A DNA stretch of 64,000 nucleotides from Quillaja saponaria. Its lineage: Eukaryota; Streptophyta; Magnoliopsida; Fabales; Quillajaceae. Made by a program: the position numbers and the translations under genes. Of this stretch, positions 1 through 11,955 are shown piece by piece; within the stretch, counting starts at the first letter, position 1; the number at the start of each line of letters is the position of its first letter. The notes under the pieces are model-generated. The model was not told the origin of the DNA, searched no databases, and saw only the letters and a list, made by a program, of their open reading frames with translations. The stretch lies in assembly GCA_029379385.1 (NCBI GenBank), contig CM055605.1, forward strand, positions 11,009,001 to 11,073,000. The letters are read 5' to 3'.

Positions 1-204
1 AAAACTTCAGGATTTTGTAGATCAGTTGAATCTGATCCTTGGCGACAGAGAATAATGACAGCGAACGACAGTGGCAGCAATATGTTGGGGGTGGTTAGAT
101 GATTTTGATGGAGATTTTAGATTGTGGGTGGTGATTTGATAGTGATAGACGGTGATATATGTGCTTTTTGATGAAACGAAAACCTAGGCTCTTATATGAA
201 CTAA

Positions 205-513
205 TGCAGCACTAATAGGTATTTTAATTAAAAGGGACAAATTGAAAGACAATAATATTGTTTCATCAAAAACTTTTATTAACAATATAACAAGATTATT
301 ACATATACTCCCATAAAAACCCTAATGGCATACATAATAAATTTTTAGTTCTAATAAAAATAAATCTAAAGTCCTAATAAAATAAAATAAAATCATAATA
401 AACTACCCAAATACAAATCAAATTTTAATTTATCATAATTACAATCAAATCCTAAAAAAAATAATTATGTACAAATTAATCCTAAAATTCGCATTATTAC
501 ATTCTCCATGACA
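205..513 (-). repeat. LTR fragment of a copia-like element, copy 1
   Basis: This segment is related to 7255-7550 and 9326-9642: all three share a start near TGATGCAGCACTA, the phrase AAAGTCCTAATA, and an end near TTTTCCATCA. Just left of it, 181-199 read on the minus strand resembles a decayed tRNA-Met primer site (ATAAGAGCC compared with ATCAGAGCC). That suggests a 5' LTR of a minus-strand element whose interior runs off the left edge of the window. The class is inferred from structure only; no coding domain is visible. Confidence 0.45.
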
Positions 514-2784
514 CTCTACAGTACAACATTACGCACAAAGGTATAACTTCCAAATGGGTATGGAGAACATGTAAGAAGCCTGAAGAAGAAACAATAAACA
601 GAAGATGAACGCAAAGATCTCTCTTCTTCTTTCGTGGGTTTGCTGAAACAGGGGTTAAGAGATTAAGCATACAGTTGATTCTTCATTAAATAATGAAAAC
701 ATACAAAATATGAGATAGAAGTGGGAGATATGAAAGAAAAATCATATTTGAAGATATCTCGTATTAATACTAATAATGATAATGAGAAAGATAGGAGATA
801 TGAAAGAAAATGAGTAGAAAAATTTCTAAAAGATGGAACCTCATTCCATTCTCTTTTATTTATAATAATGACATATTTGACACTCTCAAGTATCCAAGAT
901 TTTCTTATAAACTTTAAATTACATTTATTTTCCTAAGCATTAGAAACCAAGTAGCACCAAATCACCAATATGTAATGCCACATAATCCAGACCATTCGAA
1001 ACCTAGATTTATGCATAGTAATATACTTTTACTTTTATGTTTCAAAATGTCCTCTGATGTAGTCCCATAATTTGTATATGCTCCTAAAAGTTACAAATCT
1101 GCCCCTATCCTAGTTAAATAAAGCGTGATGACATAACTAATTAATGTCCCAAAAATATCAGTAAAGCCAAAAAGATTGCAAAGATGCATATTTGATAATA
1201 ATCATAAAGGGAATACTGATAGAAGGGGCAAATTTTAAGAACCAGGAAAACCAAAGTGATGTGAGTGTTAGACAAACTGACAAATCACAATCCAAATGAT
1301 ATAGCACAATAAAACTTCCTAAAATATATCCTTACAAGTTATAATTATAGAGAATCTATAATATAATTTGAAGAGAATTTTGTTTTTAAACTTGTAATTT
1401 CAGAATGAGGCCACAATGTTACTTGTAAACATATCGAACTAAGAGCCTTCGGCAGCAAAGGATGGGCAAAGTGTTATATTTACAGGTCCAAATTATCTTG
1501 CTCAGCGGTACATACACACACCAACAACCAACATGTTGATCACTAAGAAATTGGACCATGCATGTGTAAACTTTATACCAGCAATCCAATCTTTTTATTG
1601 GTTAAAATATCAATGAATACAGATATATTTCTGAAGGTGATATCTGAAACATACTAGTTAAAGGAAAAAGCACTGCACATCGTACAATACCTCATCAAGT
1701 TTTTGGAATCTAAACAAAATCAATCCAGCACTATTATCAACGTGGTACAATACCTCACCCAAGTCCAGAATCACAGATATCATTCTAAAATTTAAGAATG
1801 CTTTTGAAAAGAAAAAGTTTGCTTTGTAAAAATGAATGTTTTTCAATTTTATAAGAAAACCTTAACACACTTAAAGAGAGCCTAAAATATGTTAATACGG
1901 TCAAATTTAGGCGAAGGGAATGGTATTCCTTGTTTTAGGAAGTATTATGTTCATCTTCCTTGTTGGTATGCAATATTTCTCGTGAATGTTTCCTGTATCC
2001 ATGTTAATGTTTATGACCTGTAACAGGTCAGCATTTTTTGCGATTGAAACATTATTTTCCCATGTTGAAATTGCACTTGCTCTGCCACCCATTTCATATG
2101 AATGGTAATGTAAATCGGAGCCCAAAACCAGCCCTATGAGAAAGCAAACAGACAAAGGCCGCTTGCCAAGTTTCGCGCCCCAAAAACCCTCTACAAATAG
2201 GAATTCGGGGAGGCTTTTCAGTTGGAATCTCAGTTTTCAACACTTGAATAAGGCCTAAATTAGTTGTCTGCCCACACTTAATTTCAGATAAGTGGCTTCC
2301 ATTACATATCAGTTTTTGACTTTTCATTTCAGCTTCTTGTGTATTCAATTTCTACCGTTCTTTGATGTTAAATAATTGTCTGTAGTTTTTACCTTTTAAA
2401 GGAGTGGTAGGCCAATGGCCAAATCATCCAATCAATAAAATACATGTTGTCTTTCCACAAAATTGAGTTTACCTTGTTTCTTGATAAATTTAGGATAGTA
2501 GTATGTACACTACACAAAATTTTAGGTATACAAAATAGGCTAACTCTAGTGAAATATAAAAACAATTTTTTATTAAAAAATGGCCTGTTTGTGCACCTAA
2601 CACATTATGATAGTGCACATATCACTCTCCTAAATTTATTCATCAAATAAATCCTTATTTGGTACCCACTGCGTCATGGCTCCTCTGTTTTTTTTTTTTT
2701 TTTTTGTTCTTTGCCCCTTTGTATCCCTCAGTTGAAGCTTCTTCAAAAGAGACAAAACAGACAGTTCTTATTCTTTTGTATTGA
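514..2784. other. Intergenic, no gene recognised
   Basis: AT-rich sequence with no recognisable protein domain. Two overlapping minus-strand frames at 1907-2348 are open for about 80 codons each, but they match no family I know and show no convincing splice sites. A T-run lies at 2690-2705. Confidence 0.5.
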
Positions 2785-3013
2785 GGGCTCGTTTGCCACA
2801 TTATATAAAATTACATAATATATTAGGCTGTATAGTTATATTAATGCCTTATCCTTTTTCTCTCTACTGTATAGCTCTATACTATCAAGCATAGTATAGA
2901 GGAGGTTAACAGTATAAGTCTATATTATCCTGTTGTTGTCAAACATTGTATAAGAGTCAACTAAATAGTCTTAATATTATCATGTTATCCTTATACGATG
3001 TGCCAAACAAGCC
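2785..3013. mobile_element. Tourist-like MITE (about 229 bp)
   Basis: The ends form imperfect terminal inverted repeats of about 23 bp. The left end reads GGCTCGTTTGCCACATTATA and the reverse complement of the right end reads GGCTTGTTTGGCACATCGTA. TTG(A) stands on both sides and may be the short target duplication. The interior is AT-rich and non-coding. PIF/Harbinger (Tourist) is inferred from size, the GGC-start TIR and the short duplication; hAT is possible. Confidence 0.6.
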
Positions 3014-3189
3014 TTGATGAGAGTCAAAAATTGCAATAGTGAACCAAAGAAGAATAGAAGAGATGGAAAAAGACTGACAGACAGAATAAAGAGACTTGAG
3101 AGAGGACAGAGTGATGAATAACTTGTTGAATACAAATTTCAGCCACAATGCAGGGTAGCACCACCGATTGTAGAAGATAAAACGCTCAG

Positions 3190-3420
3190 TTCTTAGTGCA
3201 AAAAAAAGTACCCGTACCCAAAGTCATATCTGGCGTATCATGCTTACCTGGAGACATACCACAGCCACAGCCACAGCCATATTGCTAAATTAAAACAAGT
3301 ATATGTTTTATTTGGGAGCATGTATCCCGGCATACCCGTATACCAAGTACGTAGCCTAGTATATTCGTAACAGGTAAGTAAACTGTATGCGTACTCATGC
3401 TTCATAGGTGCCACTAGATC
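3190..3420. repeat. Dispersed GTACCCGTA-rich repeat, copy 1
   Basis: This stretch is rich in GTAC, TACCCGTA and CATACCCGTA words and ends with GTACTCATGCTTCATAGG. Related pieces ending in a similar CATG(T/C)TTCATA phrase lie at 44440-44545 and 59862-59952, and a GTAC-rich piece lies at 41160-41245. It looks like a decayed non-autonomous DNA transposon family, but no clean terminal repeats are visible. Confidence 0.4.
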
Positions 3421-3715
3421 AATATGTCATTGGCTCTAAGAAAGCATGTTTGTTGGACTATAAATATTTCATGAGAATTTCAGTAACCATCAACAATGTT
3501 ATGCTAAGTGAATGTTTATCAATTAAAAAGCTTATCAAGATCAATATCAGTTATTCCACATTCTGAGTTTATATTGATATAGAATGAAGTATTAGAATTT
3601 AGAATTAAAAAAAAGGGACATAAATCCTGAAATCTTATAGCTACACTTAACAGTTAAATGTTTAATCAATTTAAGAAAAAAGACCATCATTCTAGTTTCC
3701 ATACCTTCAGATTGA
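3421..3715. other. Downstream flank of the FRS pseudogene
   Basis: A functional FRS gene of this type would be expected to have one more exon downstream of 3716 on the minus strand, but no matching coding block is visible here or further left. Confidence 0.4.
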
Positions 3716-6345
3716 TGACTGCAACTCTATTGCCTGGTGCTGAGAGATGCTGACTAATGTATGCCATAGATCTCAACATAGGCTCCAGAGTGATCCTTAT
3801 TAGTCTAAATTGCACTCCTGTCTCCCCCAAAGGGTTCTTGCCATAATCTTGCAGCTAATGAAATAATAATAACATTTTTAATAGTAAGGTAAACAGCAAT
3901 GATAGTTAACTTGTTCCAGTAAACATTCAGCTACAATCCATAACATTAGTATTTAGTAATGGAGCTTAGTGATCATTAATCATTATAGTAAGTGCAAATT
4001 AAACAAACTAGAAGGTTACGGTTTTAATGGAGAAAATTAATATTAAAAGTGAATCTAAGAAAGGGACTGATTTCTTCAAATGGTATAATAGGTTAGTGCT
4101 GAATTAAATTTACAACAAAATACAAAAGCTACTGGAATAAAATGAAATTTTGAAGAATGAAACTTGGACAGCTAAGCATACAAAAGATGCAGGGCTAAAC
4201 ATAGACACATACCTTCAAGTTGATGACTGCAACGTTACTGTCTGGTTTTGGTTGTTATTTTCTATGACCCACGTCATTGACTTGAAACAAGAGAAGGACA
4301 ACCTACATAGATTAAAGACATTCAAACAAGGAGATCGTTAAGTATATTCCAACTTCCAACTACTTATTAAACAAGTATTGTATACATACAGTATTATCAG
4401 GAGGACCACCATCACGGTGAATAGAGACAGCCATGCTTTGTTGATTCAAATCAATAACAGGAAGCCCAATGTCATTAAGATTAAAGCGATGTGGCATTGC
4501 ATCTTGCCAAGGCCACAATGGCGGGACCACTTCAGAAAGTAATGAAGGGCTTGTTATTTTCTTCCAGACTATTCCCACTACCATGGGAACTCAAAGGCAT
4601 TATAGCATTTATTGCAGCATTATAGGTCTCTACAGAAGTTGCCTCTTCTTCTGCAACTTTTATTGCCTCCCAACATAAATTGTTGAAGCGAATGGTCAGA
4701 GATTCAATACCATGGGGATCTGTGATTTGTTCCTCTGATAAAATACTGGATCTGGCATGTTTCGTCCATCGCTTCAGGATGTAGTGTGAGGGAAGGTGAG
4801 GACATTTGTCACAGTAATTACAGTTAATATATGCCTACAGAGAAGGACGGAGTACTCAAACATCTGACAGCTGAATTTTGCTTTCATCTCAGAAACATCT
4901 ACTGTTACTATGTAAGCCTTGTGATCATGTTCATATTTTGCGACCCTGTATTTGCTGATCACACCATCCCCCTCAATATTATTTGCAGTATACACAAAAG
5001 TTTCAACTAGCTCCTCCTGAAACTTTGCAAAAACCTTCTTCGTATAGAGGTCGGCAGCCTGTTGTTCCATTGGTGATGGTGTCTTCAATACTGGTTTTGT
5101 GTAAATGGTATCATAATCAGCTTCTATTTCTTTTTCTAATGAATGTTCTAGAGCTATTTCATACTGCTTATAGAAAAAAGGTAATGTTGTCTGTAGATTG
5201 ACATAACCATCAAAAAATGAGCTAACTCCTTGGTTTGAAGAAAGTGCCGTGAAAATATAAAGGGGCCCACTGTTTTCGAGCATTATACACTGCCTGAGGC
5301 CACTCATTTTTCCGGAGATCGTATTTATCAAGAATAGATTCCCATATAATTCGAAATCCTCAATGGCCACAGATAAGTTGATTCAGCTAGCTCCCCATAG
5401 AAGGAAGGATGGGCAAGATATATATGAGCCAGTCTTTCTCGGCCTTCCCTCAAAATGTGCCACTTACAGATGCAGTGACGTGTTTCTGGAAAGATTGAGA
5501 TTCATCCAGAATTAACGCGCAACCAAATAACACCATCTGCCCATGGTGGTTTACACCTGTAAATGGAGCAAACGGTTCATGGTATCTATTCGGTCGATAC
5601 GTTGTGTCAAAAGTTACTGCATCTCAGAAGTAATTATAAGCTGCTCTTCATCTTCCATCAACCCAAAAGACATTAGTCATGCAGTTATCATCATCAAGCT
5701 GTATTGCATAATAGAATCCAGGATTTTCAGCCTGCAATATCTTGAAATAGTTCAAAAGATTTTGAGCATCTCTTCCAAGGGTCCTTTTATTGGTCTTACA
5801 TAGCTAAAAGGGTTTCTGGCTGAGTGACTATGTTCTACAGGAGAAGAACTCCTGAACAGATGATTTGGCTCATGATATATATGGCTTCTGTCCACGGCAT
5901 CATACATATCATTGGGGGCCATCCAATGTCCCAGCAACATTCTTGCAGCACCTGCAATATGCTTATGGGGTAGAAGGTAATGCAACTTACTTGAGGAGAC
6001 CAAGGAATGGATATGGTCCTCAACAAATTTAGTTAAAAGCCATCTGTTTGCATCTTTTCTTTCTATTCTAAGCATGGCACAACAGCTTTCTATATTTTAC
6101 CTCCCTGGAACATACAAAGTTCCTAGTTACAATTGGGCCATCAGGCTTGGAATGACTGAACTGACCAACTTGGGTGCTAAAACCCATATGCTTAGAATAG
6201 GGATCATAAAACGTCTTAGCAACATCTTCTGATTCAAAAACCATGCCCAATTGTGGTTTAATGTTTCCATCACCATCCTTATCAGGTTGAACATTTTCTG
6301 CAGCAACACTTTCACTATTGTCTCCTTCATCAACCACTTCAACAT
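3716..6345 (-). pseudogene. FAR1-RELATED SEQUENCE (FRS)-type protein, decayed
   Basis: FRS proteins are plant transcription factors derived from MULE transposases; FHY3 and FAR1 are the founders. Reading the minus strand from about 6340: the FAR1 DNA-binding domain (VFESEDVAKTFYDPYSKHMG and the VTRNFVCSRE block), then MLRIERKDANRWLLTKF at about 6075, then the MULE transposase region at 5750-5380 ([20 protein letters not shown], then [20 protein letters not shown]). Next come 5370-4774 with FFDGYVNLQTTLPFF and a SWIM zinc finger (CQMFEYSVLLCRH). C-terminal exons at about 4760-4360 include PLWPWQDAMPHRFNLND. Further pieces at 4209-4290 and 3716-3861 each end in VAVINLK followed by a GTATG splice donor. 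Frameshifts are visible near 6075, 4790, 4570 and 4240, and an in-frame stop lies just before the DAVTFD block at about 5620. The continuation after 3716 was not found. It resembles the FRS3/FRS5 group. Confidence 0.85.
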
Positions 6346-6399
6346 TCGTGTAAGCTAAGTGAATGATAACAACTGAGTGCTTCGGACTACAAAAGCTTT

Positions 6400-7254
6400 C
6401 TCATGTTTAACATTCTGACGTAAAAATGGAGTTTCCCCACATCATTCAACTGTACAAGTCATCAATTAAGTAATCTGTATAAACCAACTAAGAAGGCAGA
6501 CACGTTCCCAGGAAAACATTTTAATTTTACATTTGAATCCATGAGAAGAAAGCCAAAGAGAAGAGACTCTTTACAGAAAAGGAAACAAAGAAGTGATTTA
6601 GGAGTCGAAGTCACCAAGGATAAAAGCTTTGCTAATATTGTTCTTAGGTATACTATAAGGCAAACCACAAATTAAATACAGAAACTAATAAATCCTTAAT
6701 CACATGGTTACTTTTTTGGGGGGAGGGGGAGGAATAGTATAATCAATGGAAAGCATCCAATGGACTTGATTATAGCCCTACCAAGATGCTTAATTTTAAT
6801 GTTCAATTCTGAAAAGGATTCTAGAAAAACATAGTATATCAATAGATAGTTGATGATGAATCAAATACCCGAGAAGAAATGAACCTGCAATACTTTACAA
6901 TTAATTAGAACCCTGAAACTGGAATCATGTGACCATACTTAATAGAAAAAAGAAATAAAAATGAGCTTGAAGCATAACAATACATTCAGTAAATTTTTTT
7001 TCAACGTATCTATCTTACCAAGTCTTCATAATTGAAGAATGGATGATACAAATTTCCATAGGTACAAATTTGTAACATACACAGAAAAACAACTTTTAAC
7101 ACTGAGATTACAAAATCTGGTCCTAAAAATAGCCTCACCACTGATAATTGTTTAACATAAAACATCATATTATATAAAGCAAAAAACACTCACTTACAGG
7201 AATAGATCAAGTCTGGACTTCATGAAGTTGAAAGGTCCAAAACTGGAACCATGT
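6400..7254. other. Intergenic, no gene recognised
   Basis: Region upstream of the FRS pseudogene (it reads on the minus strand). It contains only short AT-rich frames and a G-run at 6718-6730. Any FRS promoter would lie here, but no convincing element stands out. Confidence 0.4.
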
Positions 7255-7550
7255 TGATGCAACACCAACAGGATTTTTAATCTAAAGGAACAATCAAAGG
7301 GACAATCGAAGAGTCAATTTATTTAATTCATCAAAAGCTTCCTAACAATGAAAACAGTCATTATATAGACTCGAAAACTCTAAAAGATAAATACCGAGTC
7401 CTAATAAAAGAAAACCTTTGATAACATAAAGATAAAGCTAAAGTCCTAATAGAAAAAAAAAAAACTACTAACTCCTAACTCTAATTATACTAAAGTTCTA
7501 AATAAAATTAATTTATAACTCCTATATTTTGTTTCTTCGTTAGTACAAGA
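7255..7550 (-). repeat. Left LTR (copy 2) of the small LTR element
   Basis: Similar to 9326-9642 over its whole length. Shared phrases include TCAATTTATTTAATTCATC and ATAAAGATAAAGCTAAAGTC. It starts with TGATGCAACACC. Confidence 0.5.
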
Positions 7551-7738
7551 AAAAAACTAGCAAGAAAAAAATTTGTCTAGAATGTCGAACACTTGAAACT
7601 TAAGGGTATGACAAACTCAATATGCTCAATATGCTCAATATGCTCAACATTCGAAGGATGTCTAGTGTACTTTTCAGCAACCTGAACTTGTACTGATTGT
7701 GGCGCTTCTGTTTTGATGGTATCCTCATGCATAATTGA

Positions 7739-8327
7739 TAGGGGTGTGCACGGGTAGGTTCGGTTTGGTTCGGTTCAGGTAGTGATAAATTTTTGAACCA
7801 AATCGACTTTTTTATATAATAAAATTGAAGAACCGAACCGAAATGAACCGAAAATAAGTATAACCCCGAAATTACCGGAACCGAAAAAATATGAGTAGTT
7901 TAATTCGGGTATTCGGTTACCCAAAATTTATCAATATTCACTAAAATTATTTTAAAAATTATATTTTTTTGTTTTTGAATCTCATACTATTTAAATTCAT
8001 TAGTTATTATAAAAGAAAAATACAAAAAATACAAAAAATATAATATATTAACATATTCAACACAAATAAAAATATAAAATTATAAATTAACACAATAATA
8101 CATTAAAAATTAAAAATAAAAATTTTTAAAATATATATTTTGATTTTCGGGTAACCACGGATACCCTTATATACTCTACCTCACTACCCGTAACTGAACC
8201 GAAAATAACGGATATTAAATTTAACTACCAGAACCGAACCAAATACATAAAATACCCGAATGTAACCAAACCGAATTATCGGTTCGGTTTGGGTATTTGG
8301 TTTTTTTGGGTTTCTTGTACAGCCCTA
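7739..8327. mobile_element. hAT-type MITE (589 bp)
   Basis: The left end TAGGGGTGTGCA and the right end TGTACAGCCCTA are terminal inverted repeats (about 10 of 12 match), flanked by a perfect 8-bp duplication ATAATTGA at 7731-7738 and 8328-8335. An 8-bp duplication with a TAGGGGTG start is typical of plant hAT elements. The subterminal regions are full of inverted CGGTTCGGTT / AACCGAACC words. No transposase is encoded. It sits inside the small LTR element. Confidence 0.9.
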
Positions 8328-8829
8328 ATAATTGACTCTTGAGTAGCACAATTATCAACCAATGGTCCAATGGTCCAATGTGACCATAATTCATCATGTC
8401 TTGAATCATTGCATTTTAGACATTGTTTCACTTCATGTCATTCTTGTCTCATTTCATGGAATGATTGTTTCACTTCATGCAATGCATTTTCAATTTTTTT
8501 TAAGGCATTATTCCATGCATTCTTCCGCGCCTTCCTTTGAGCAATCAACTCAACATTTATTAGATATCTCTTAAGAAGTCAAGAGTTGTAAACTCAGAGA
8601 GCCATAAAATATATTTAAGGAAGCATACCTGTTCAAAACATAATGGCAAAGCAGAATTTGAAAAAATGGATCTCGAAATTGAACTCAGGGTCGACTCCCT
8701 TAGAAATAAACACTGGTTGGTGTAGCGAAAGTGGGATTTGAAAAAAATGGTTGAATATATGTGGAGGTTATTGGACAATGAGCTACTAGTTTATTGTGAG
8801 GCAGAATGGACTGTGGGCAGATGAGTGGG

Positions 8830-9015
8830 CCATATCGGGCCACAGAAGGAAGTTGGGTTTATAAGATGGAACAAAAGAATGGATTGGGTTATGGGTTGAA
8901 CAGAAAATGGGTTGGGTTAAGCTGGGTTTCTAAATGGGTTGGGTTATTGGGTAGGTTATGGGTCTAGGTATATACTGAAATGGGTCGGGTTACTAGGTAG
9001 ATATTGGGTTATAGG
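8830..9015. repeat. Degenerate TGGGTT-rich tract
   Basis: Irregular clusters of TGGGTT and GGGTTGGGTTA inside the small LTR element. It is not a regular tandem array and lacks the plant telomere unit TTTAGGG. Confidence 0.5.
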
Positions 9016-9325
9016 AAACGAGTTTAGTATGTGGAGAAACGGATTAGGTCAAAGCTAAAACGAGTCGGGGCTGATGTGGTGAACGAAGAACGGGGCTATG
9101 GTCGGCACGTGGAGAAGCGTGATAGTTAGGATAGGGCTAGAATTCTAGGGTCTTCTATATCGGCAGTTTTCGCACTTTTGAAATAGCATATCATGATTCT
9201 AGAAACAGTGGCGGAACAGCTACTATTTGGGCTTTTTAAGGCACTTCTAGACGGCTTACAAACATTCGGATACCTTTGACGGCTGTGGATGGCATCCTAG
9301 CGATAGATGGCGGTGGATAGCATCC

Positions 9326-9642
9326 TGCGACACTAGTATTTTAATCAAAAGAGACAATGGAAAATTCAATTTATTTAATTCATCTAAAGCTTTATAACAA
9401 TATAGACTAAAGATAATTATATAAACTCCTTGAAAACTCTAAAATGATAAATACCTAGAATCCTAATTAAAAAAAAAACTCTACTATCATAAAGATAAAG
9501 CTAAAGTCCTAATAGAACAAAATTAATAACTCTTAACTTTAATCATACTAAAATACTACTAAGTTTATCACTAATTCTAATATTACATAATTTTAATACA
9601 ATTAAATTATAACTCATAATTTTATTTCTTCATTTTCCATCA
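9326..9642 (-). repeat. Right LTR (copy 3) of the small LTR element
   Basis: Partner of 7255-7550 in the same orientation, ending TTTTCCATCA. If the element reads on the minus strand this is the 5' LTR. The expected primer site to its left (about 9300-9325) is not recognisable. Confidence 0.5.
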
Positions 9643-10299
9643 CGTCCATTACAAACCTTGAAATTTTGATTATTATTAGTTCTAAACTAAAAACCAGCCT
9701 CCTAAGCTTTTTCAAAACACCAAAAAATTAAATGAGAAGAAAATTGATATTCAGAAAGAAAGAGCTAGCAACTTGAAATGCTAATTGCTCAGAAGCCTAC
9801 AAATATTATATTTAGCATTTGTTTATAGGCAATTCAACAATATAAAAGCTTTAACATACACTCAGTAGCTTCAATAGTCCACATAAGCAGCTACAACAAC
9901 TGACAACAAGCCTGATTCATAAATCATTAGGGTAGACTACATGGATCCTCATAAAACTAGTTGGTATCCTCCACTCCAATTAATGAAATTGGTCATAAAA
10001 GAGAAAGATTTTAACCACCCATCATGCCAAGTACTAGTTTAACCAATATTCTTGTTCCTAAATTTCTTAAAAGCATCCCATTAGCAACCCTTTGCTTGTA
10101 ACCTCAAAAAGTTGGTTCCTTTTCCACCAAGAAACAAAAATGAACCAGTAACCCTAGTTTTATTTTCATATTTTCTTCTAGGAAAATTAAAAATTCCTTC
10201 AAATTAACAAATTCAATAACCTGATGGGTAAGAGAAGAACTAGGTTGAGCCAATTGAGCCTGAAATTTTCAATGAAATTAAAGCCTGTGCTTCCCTCTT
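9643..10299. other. Intergenic, no gene recognised
   Basis: AT-rich sequence between two retroelements. No domain, RNA gene or terminal repeat was recognised. Confidence 0.5.
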
Positions 10300-10304
10300 T
10301 ACTA

Positions 10305-10642
10305 TGTTAGGTGCCTAAAATAATTCCCTGAAAACGCTGTCGTTTGAGGATGGGAGACTTAAAAGTGTTGCCTTGCTATTTACAGATAGGGTATCATTCT
10401 TGTCTTTTTGTTTTAAGCTTGTATTAGATGTTGAGTGTCTATTTTAGGGGTTGATTCTGTTAGCTTAATTAGGGAGGATTGTTAGAATTGATTTGTGAGC
10501 TAGCATGGATTAGTTGTAAATACCTATTTTGGGTTTCCAAATGGTTGTTGTTGAATTTGAAAGCTGTAGCTATTTTCTAGAATTCTCTCTAAATTCTTGT
10601 TTGTTTTCTAAGAAAATTCATTTTCTAGTTTAGAACTTATCA
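10305..10642 (+). repeat. 5' LTR of the chromovirus
   Basis: Starts TGTTAGGTGCC and ends ACTTATCA. Collinear with 19403-19743 with scattered substitutions. Confidence 0.92.
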
Positions 10643-10644
10643 TT

Positions 10645-10657
10645 TGGTACCAGAGCC
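10645..10657 (+). promoter_or_regulatory. Primer-binding site, tRNA-Met type
   Basis: TGGTACCAGAGCC begins two bases after the LTR end and differs by one base from the standard plant TGGTATCAGAGC site complementary to initiator tRNA-Met. Confidence 0.85.
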
Positions 10658-10768
10658 TTGTGTCGATCATCGGTGGAAACAAGAGTTCAGCAGGTGGCTG
10701 GAGAAATCCAAAGGCTTGATGCAAGAATCGAAGGAGTATAGGAGGAGATAAGAGCTCAGAATCAGAGG

Positions 10769-11900
10769 GTGGAAGATCGGCTCACGATGATGATGGAGGA
10801 ATTACATAGGATAATAGAGAATCAAAATCGAAACTTCGATCAAGAAAGAGTGATTGGTAATGGAGAACTTGTACCAATAATAGGAGTGAATCAGAGAGGA
10901 ATTGAAGCACCTATGGGTGGAAAGGCTCAGCAAGTACCCAATGTGGGGGGATACGGTGGTCTTGGAATGGGTGAGTATGGACCAAACCCCAATCCTTAAG
11001 TGTTTAATAATGGTGCATGAATTCCAAGAAGATGTGCCCTAGAAGCACAAATGCCTGGAGTACAAGGTGTACTTGGGTATGGAATAAAAGCTGCAGGACT
11101 TGAGGGACCATTTTTTCAACAAGCTAGATATGCAAGAATGGAGTGCCCAAGATTTGAAGGGGATAACTTAAAGGACTGGTCATATAAGATTGAGAAGTTC
11201 TTTAAGGTGGAAGGAGTTTTGGATGCTTACAAAATTAAAACTATGAGTGATGTTTGGAATGGAGGGCATTACATTAGCATCAAGCTTATAGGAAGACTTT
11301 GGCTAGGAGATTGATCACTTGGAACCAGTATGTTACATACATGAGTCACAAGTTTGTTAATGTAGCTTTTGAAGATCCAGTAGCTGATTTAGTGAAATTG
11401 AAACAGTGGGGAAGTGTGAAGGATTATCAAGATCAGTTTGAAAGGATGCTGAGCAAAGTAATCATTCCTAAGAATTTTTCAATCAGTTTTTTTTTAAGTG
11501 GACTGAATAAGGAGCTAGAAACTGCTGTCATAAGTTTTTCACCTCAAAGCTTACCTCAGGATATGTATTTAGCCAGATTACAGTCACTTTGTGAAGTTAG
11601 CTAAAAAACATGCATCCAAACCACAATCAACTCAGTACACTTCCAGCATATCATCATCTCATTTTTTGCCACCTACTACCCTGGTTCCTCACCAATAGTA
11701 ACTTTATGAGGAATAAACCTAACAGCAACAATCTCAAAATCATTAACTCTTACAAGCCTCTTAGAACCATGAATCAAAAGGAATGGGAGGAGAAAAGACT
11801 AAAAGGATTATGTTATTATTATGAGGAGAAATATACACCAGGTTATAGGTTTAAGAAACCTCAACTATACCAGATCTTATCGGAACCTCAAGGAAAGTAA
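10769..11900 (+). pseudogene. Chromovirus gag remnant
   Basis: Gag is the structural protein that packages the element RNA. Consecutive fragments read in different frames: an N-terminal part at 10769-10999, MECPRFEGDNLKDWSYKIEK at about 11140, the retrotransposon-gag core at 11299-11604 (FEDPVADLVKLKQWGSVKDY, then a QFERML block), and a degenerate zinc-knuckle region at about 11790-11860 (GLCYYYEEKYTPGYRFKKPQ), where the normal Cys/His ligands are largely lost. Several frameshifts and stops break the frame. Confidence 0.8.
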
Positions 11901-11955
11901 AGAAGAGGAGGGTTAAAGTAGCATTAACAGTAACTTAAGAATTGAGGAGGGGGAA

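Larger units (their letters stand above)
7255..9642 (-). mobile_element. Small non-autonomous LTR element, probably minus strand
   Basis: Two related segments in the same orientation, 7255-7550 and 9326-9642, look like a pair of LTRs. The interior is about 1.8 kb including a 589-bp MITE. Minus-strand reading of 8574-8336 and 7738-7600 gives degenerate coding-like sequence: a charged coiled-coil-like stretch (ENALHEVKQSFHEM), then HEDTIKTEAPQSVQVQVAEK and a repeated EHI motif. No reverse transcriptase or integrase is visible. The element may be a LARD/TRIM-like derivative carrying a gag remnant. I could not find a clean target duplication, so two separate solo LTRs cannot be excluded. Confidence 0.45.

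Noticed and set aside
1907..2348. Overlapping minus-strand ORFs as a gene
   Set aside because: No recognised domain, the two frames overlap, and no splice sites or neighbours support them.
4774..6345. Active MULE transposon or an intact FRS gene
   Set aside because: No terminal inverted repeats frame it, and at least four frameshifts plus a stop break the coding sequence.
8830..9015. Interstitial telomere repeat
   Set aside because: The words are TGGGTT and GGGTTGGGTTA in irregular spacing; the plant telomere unit TTTAGGG is absent.
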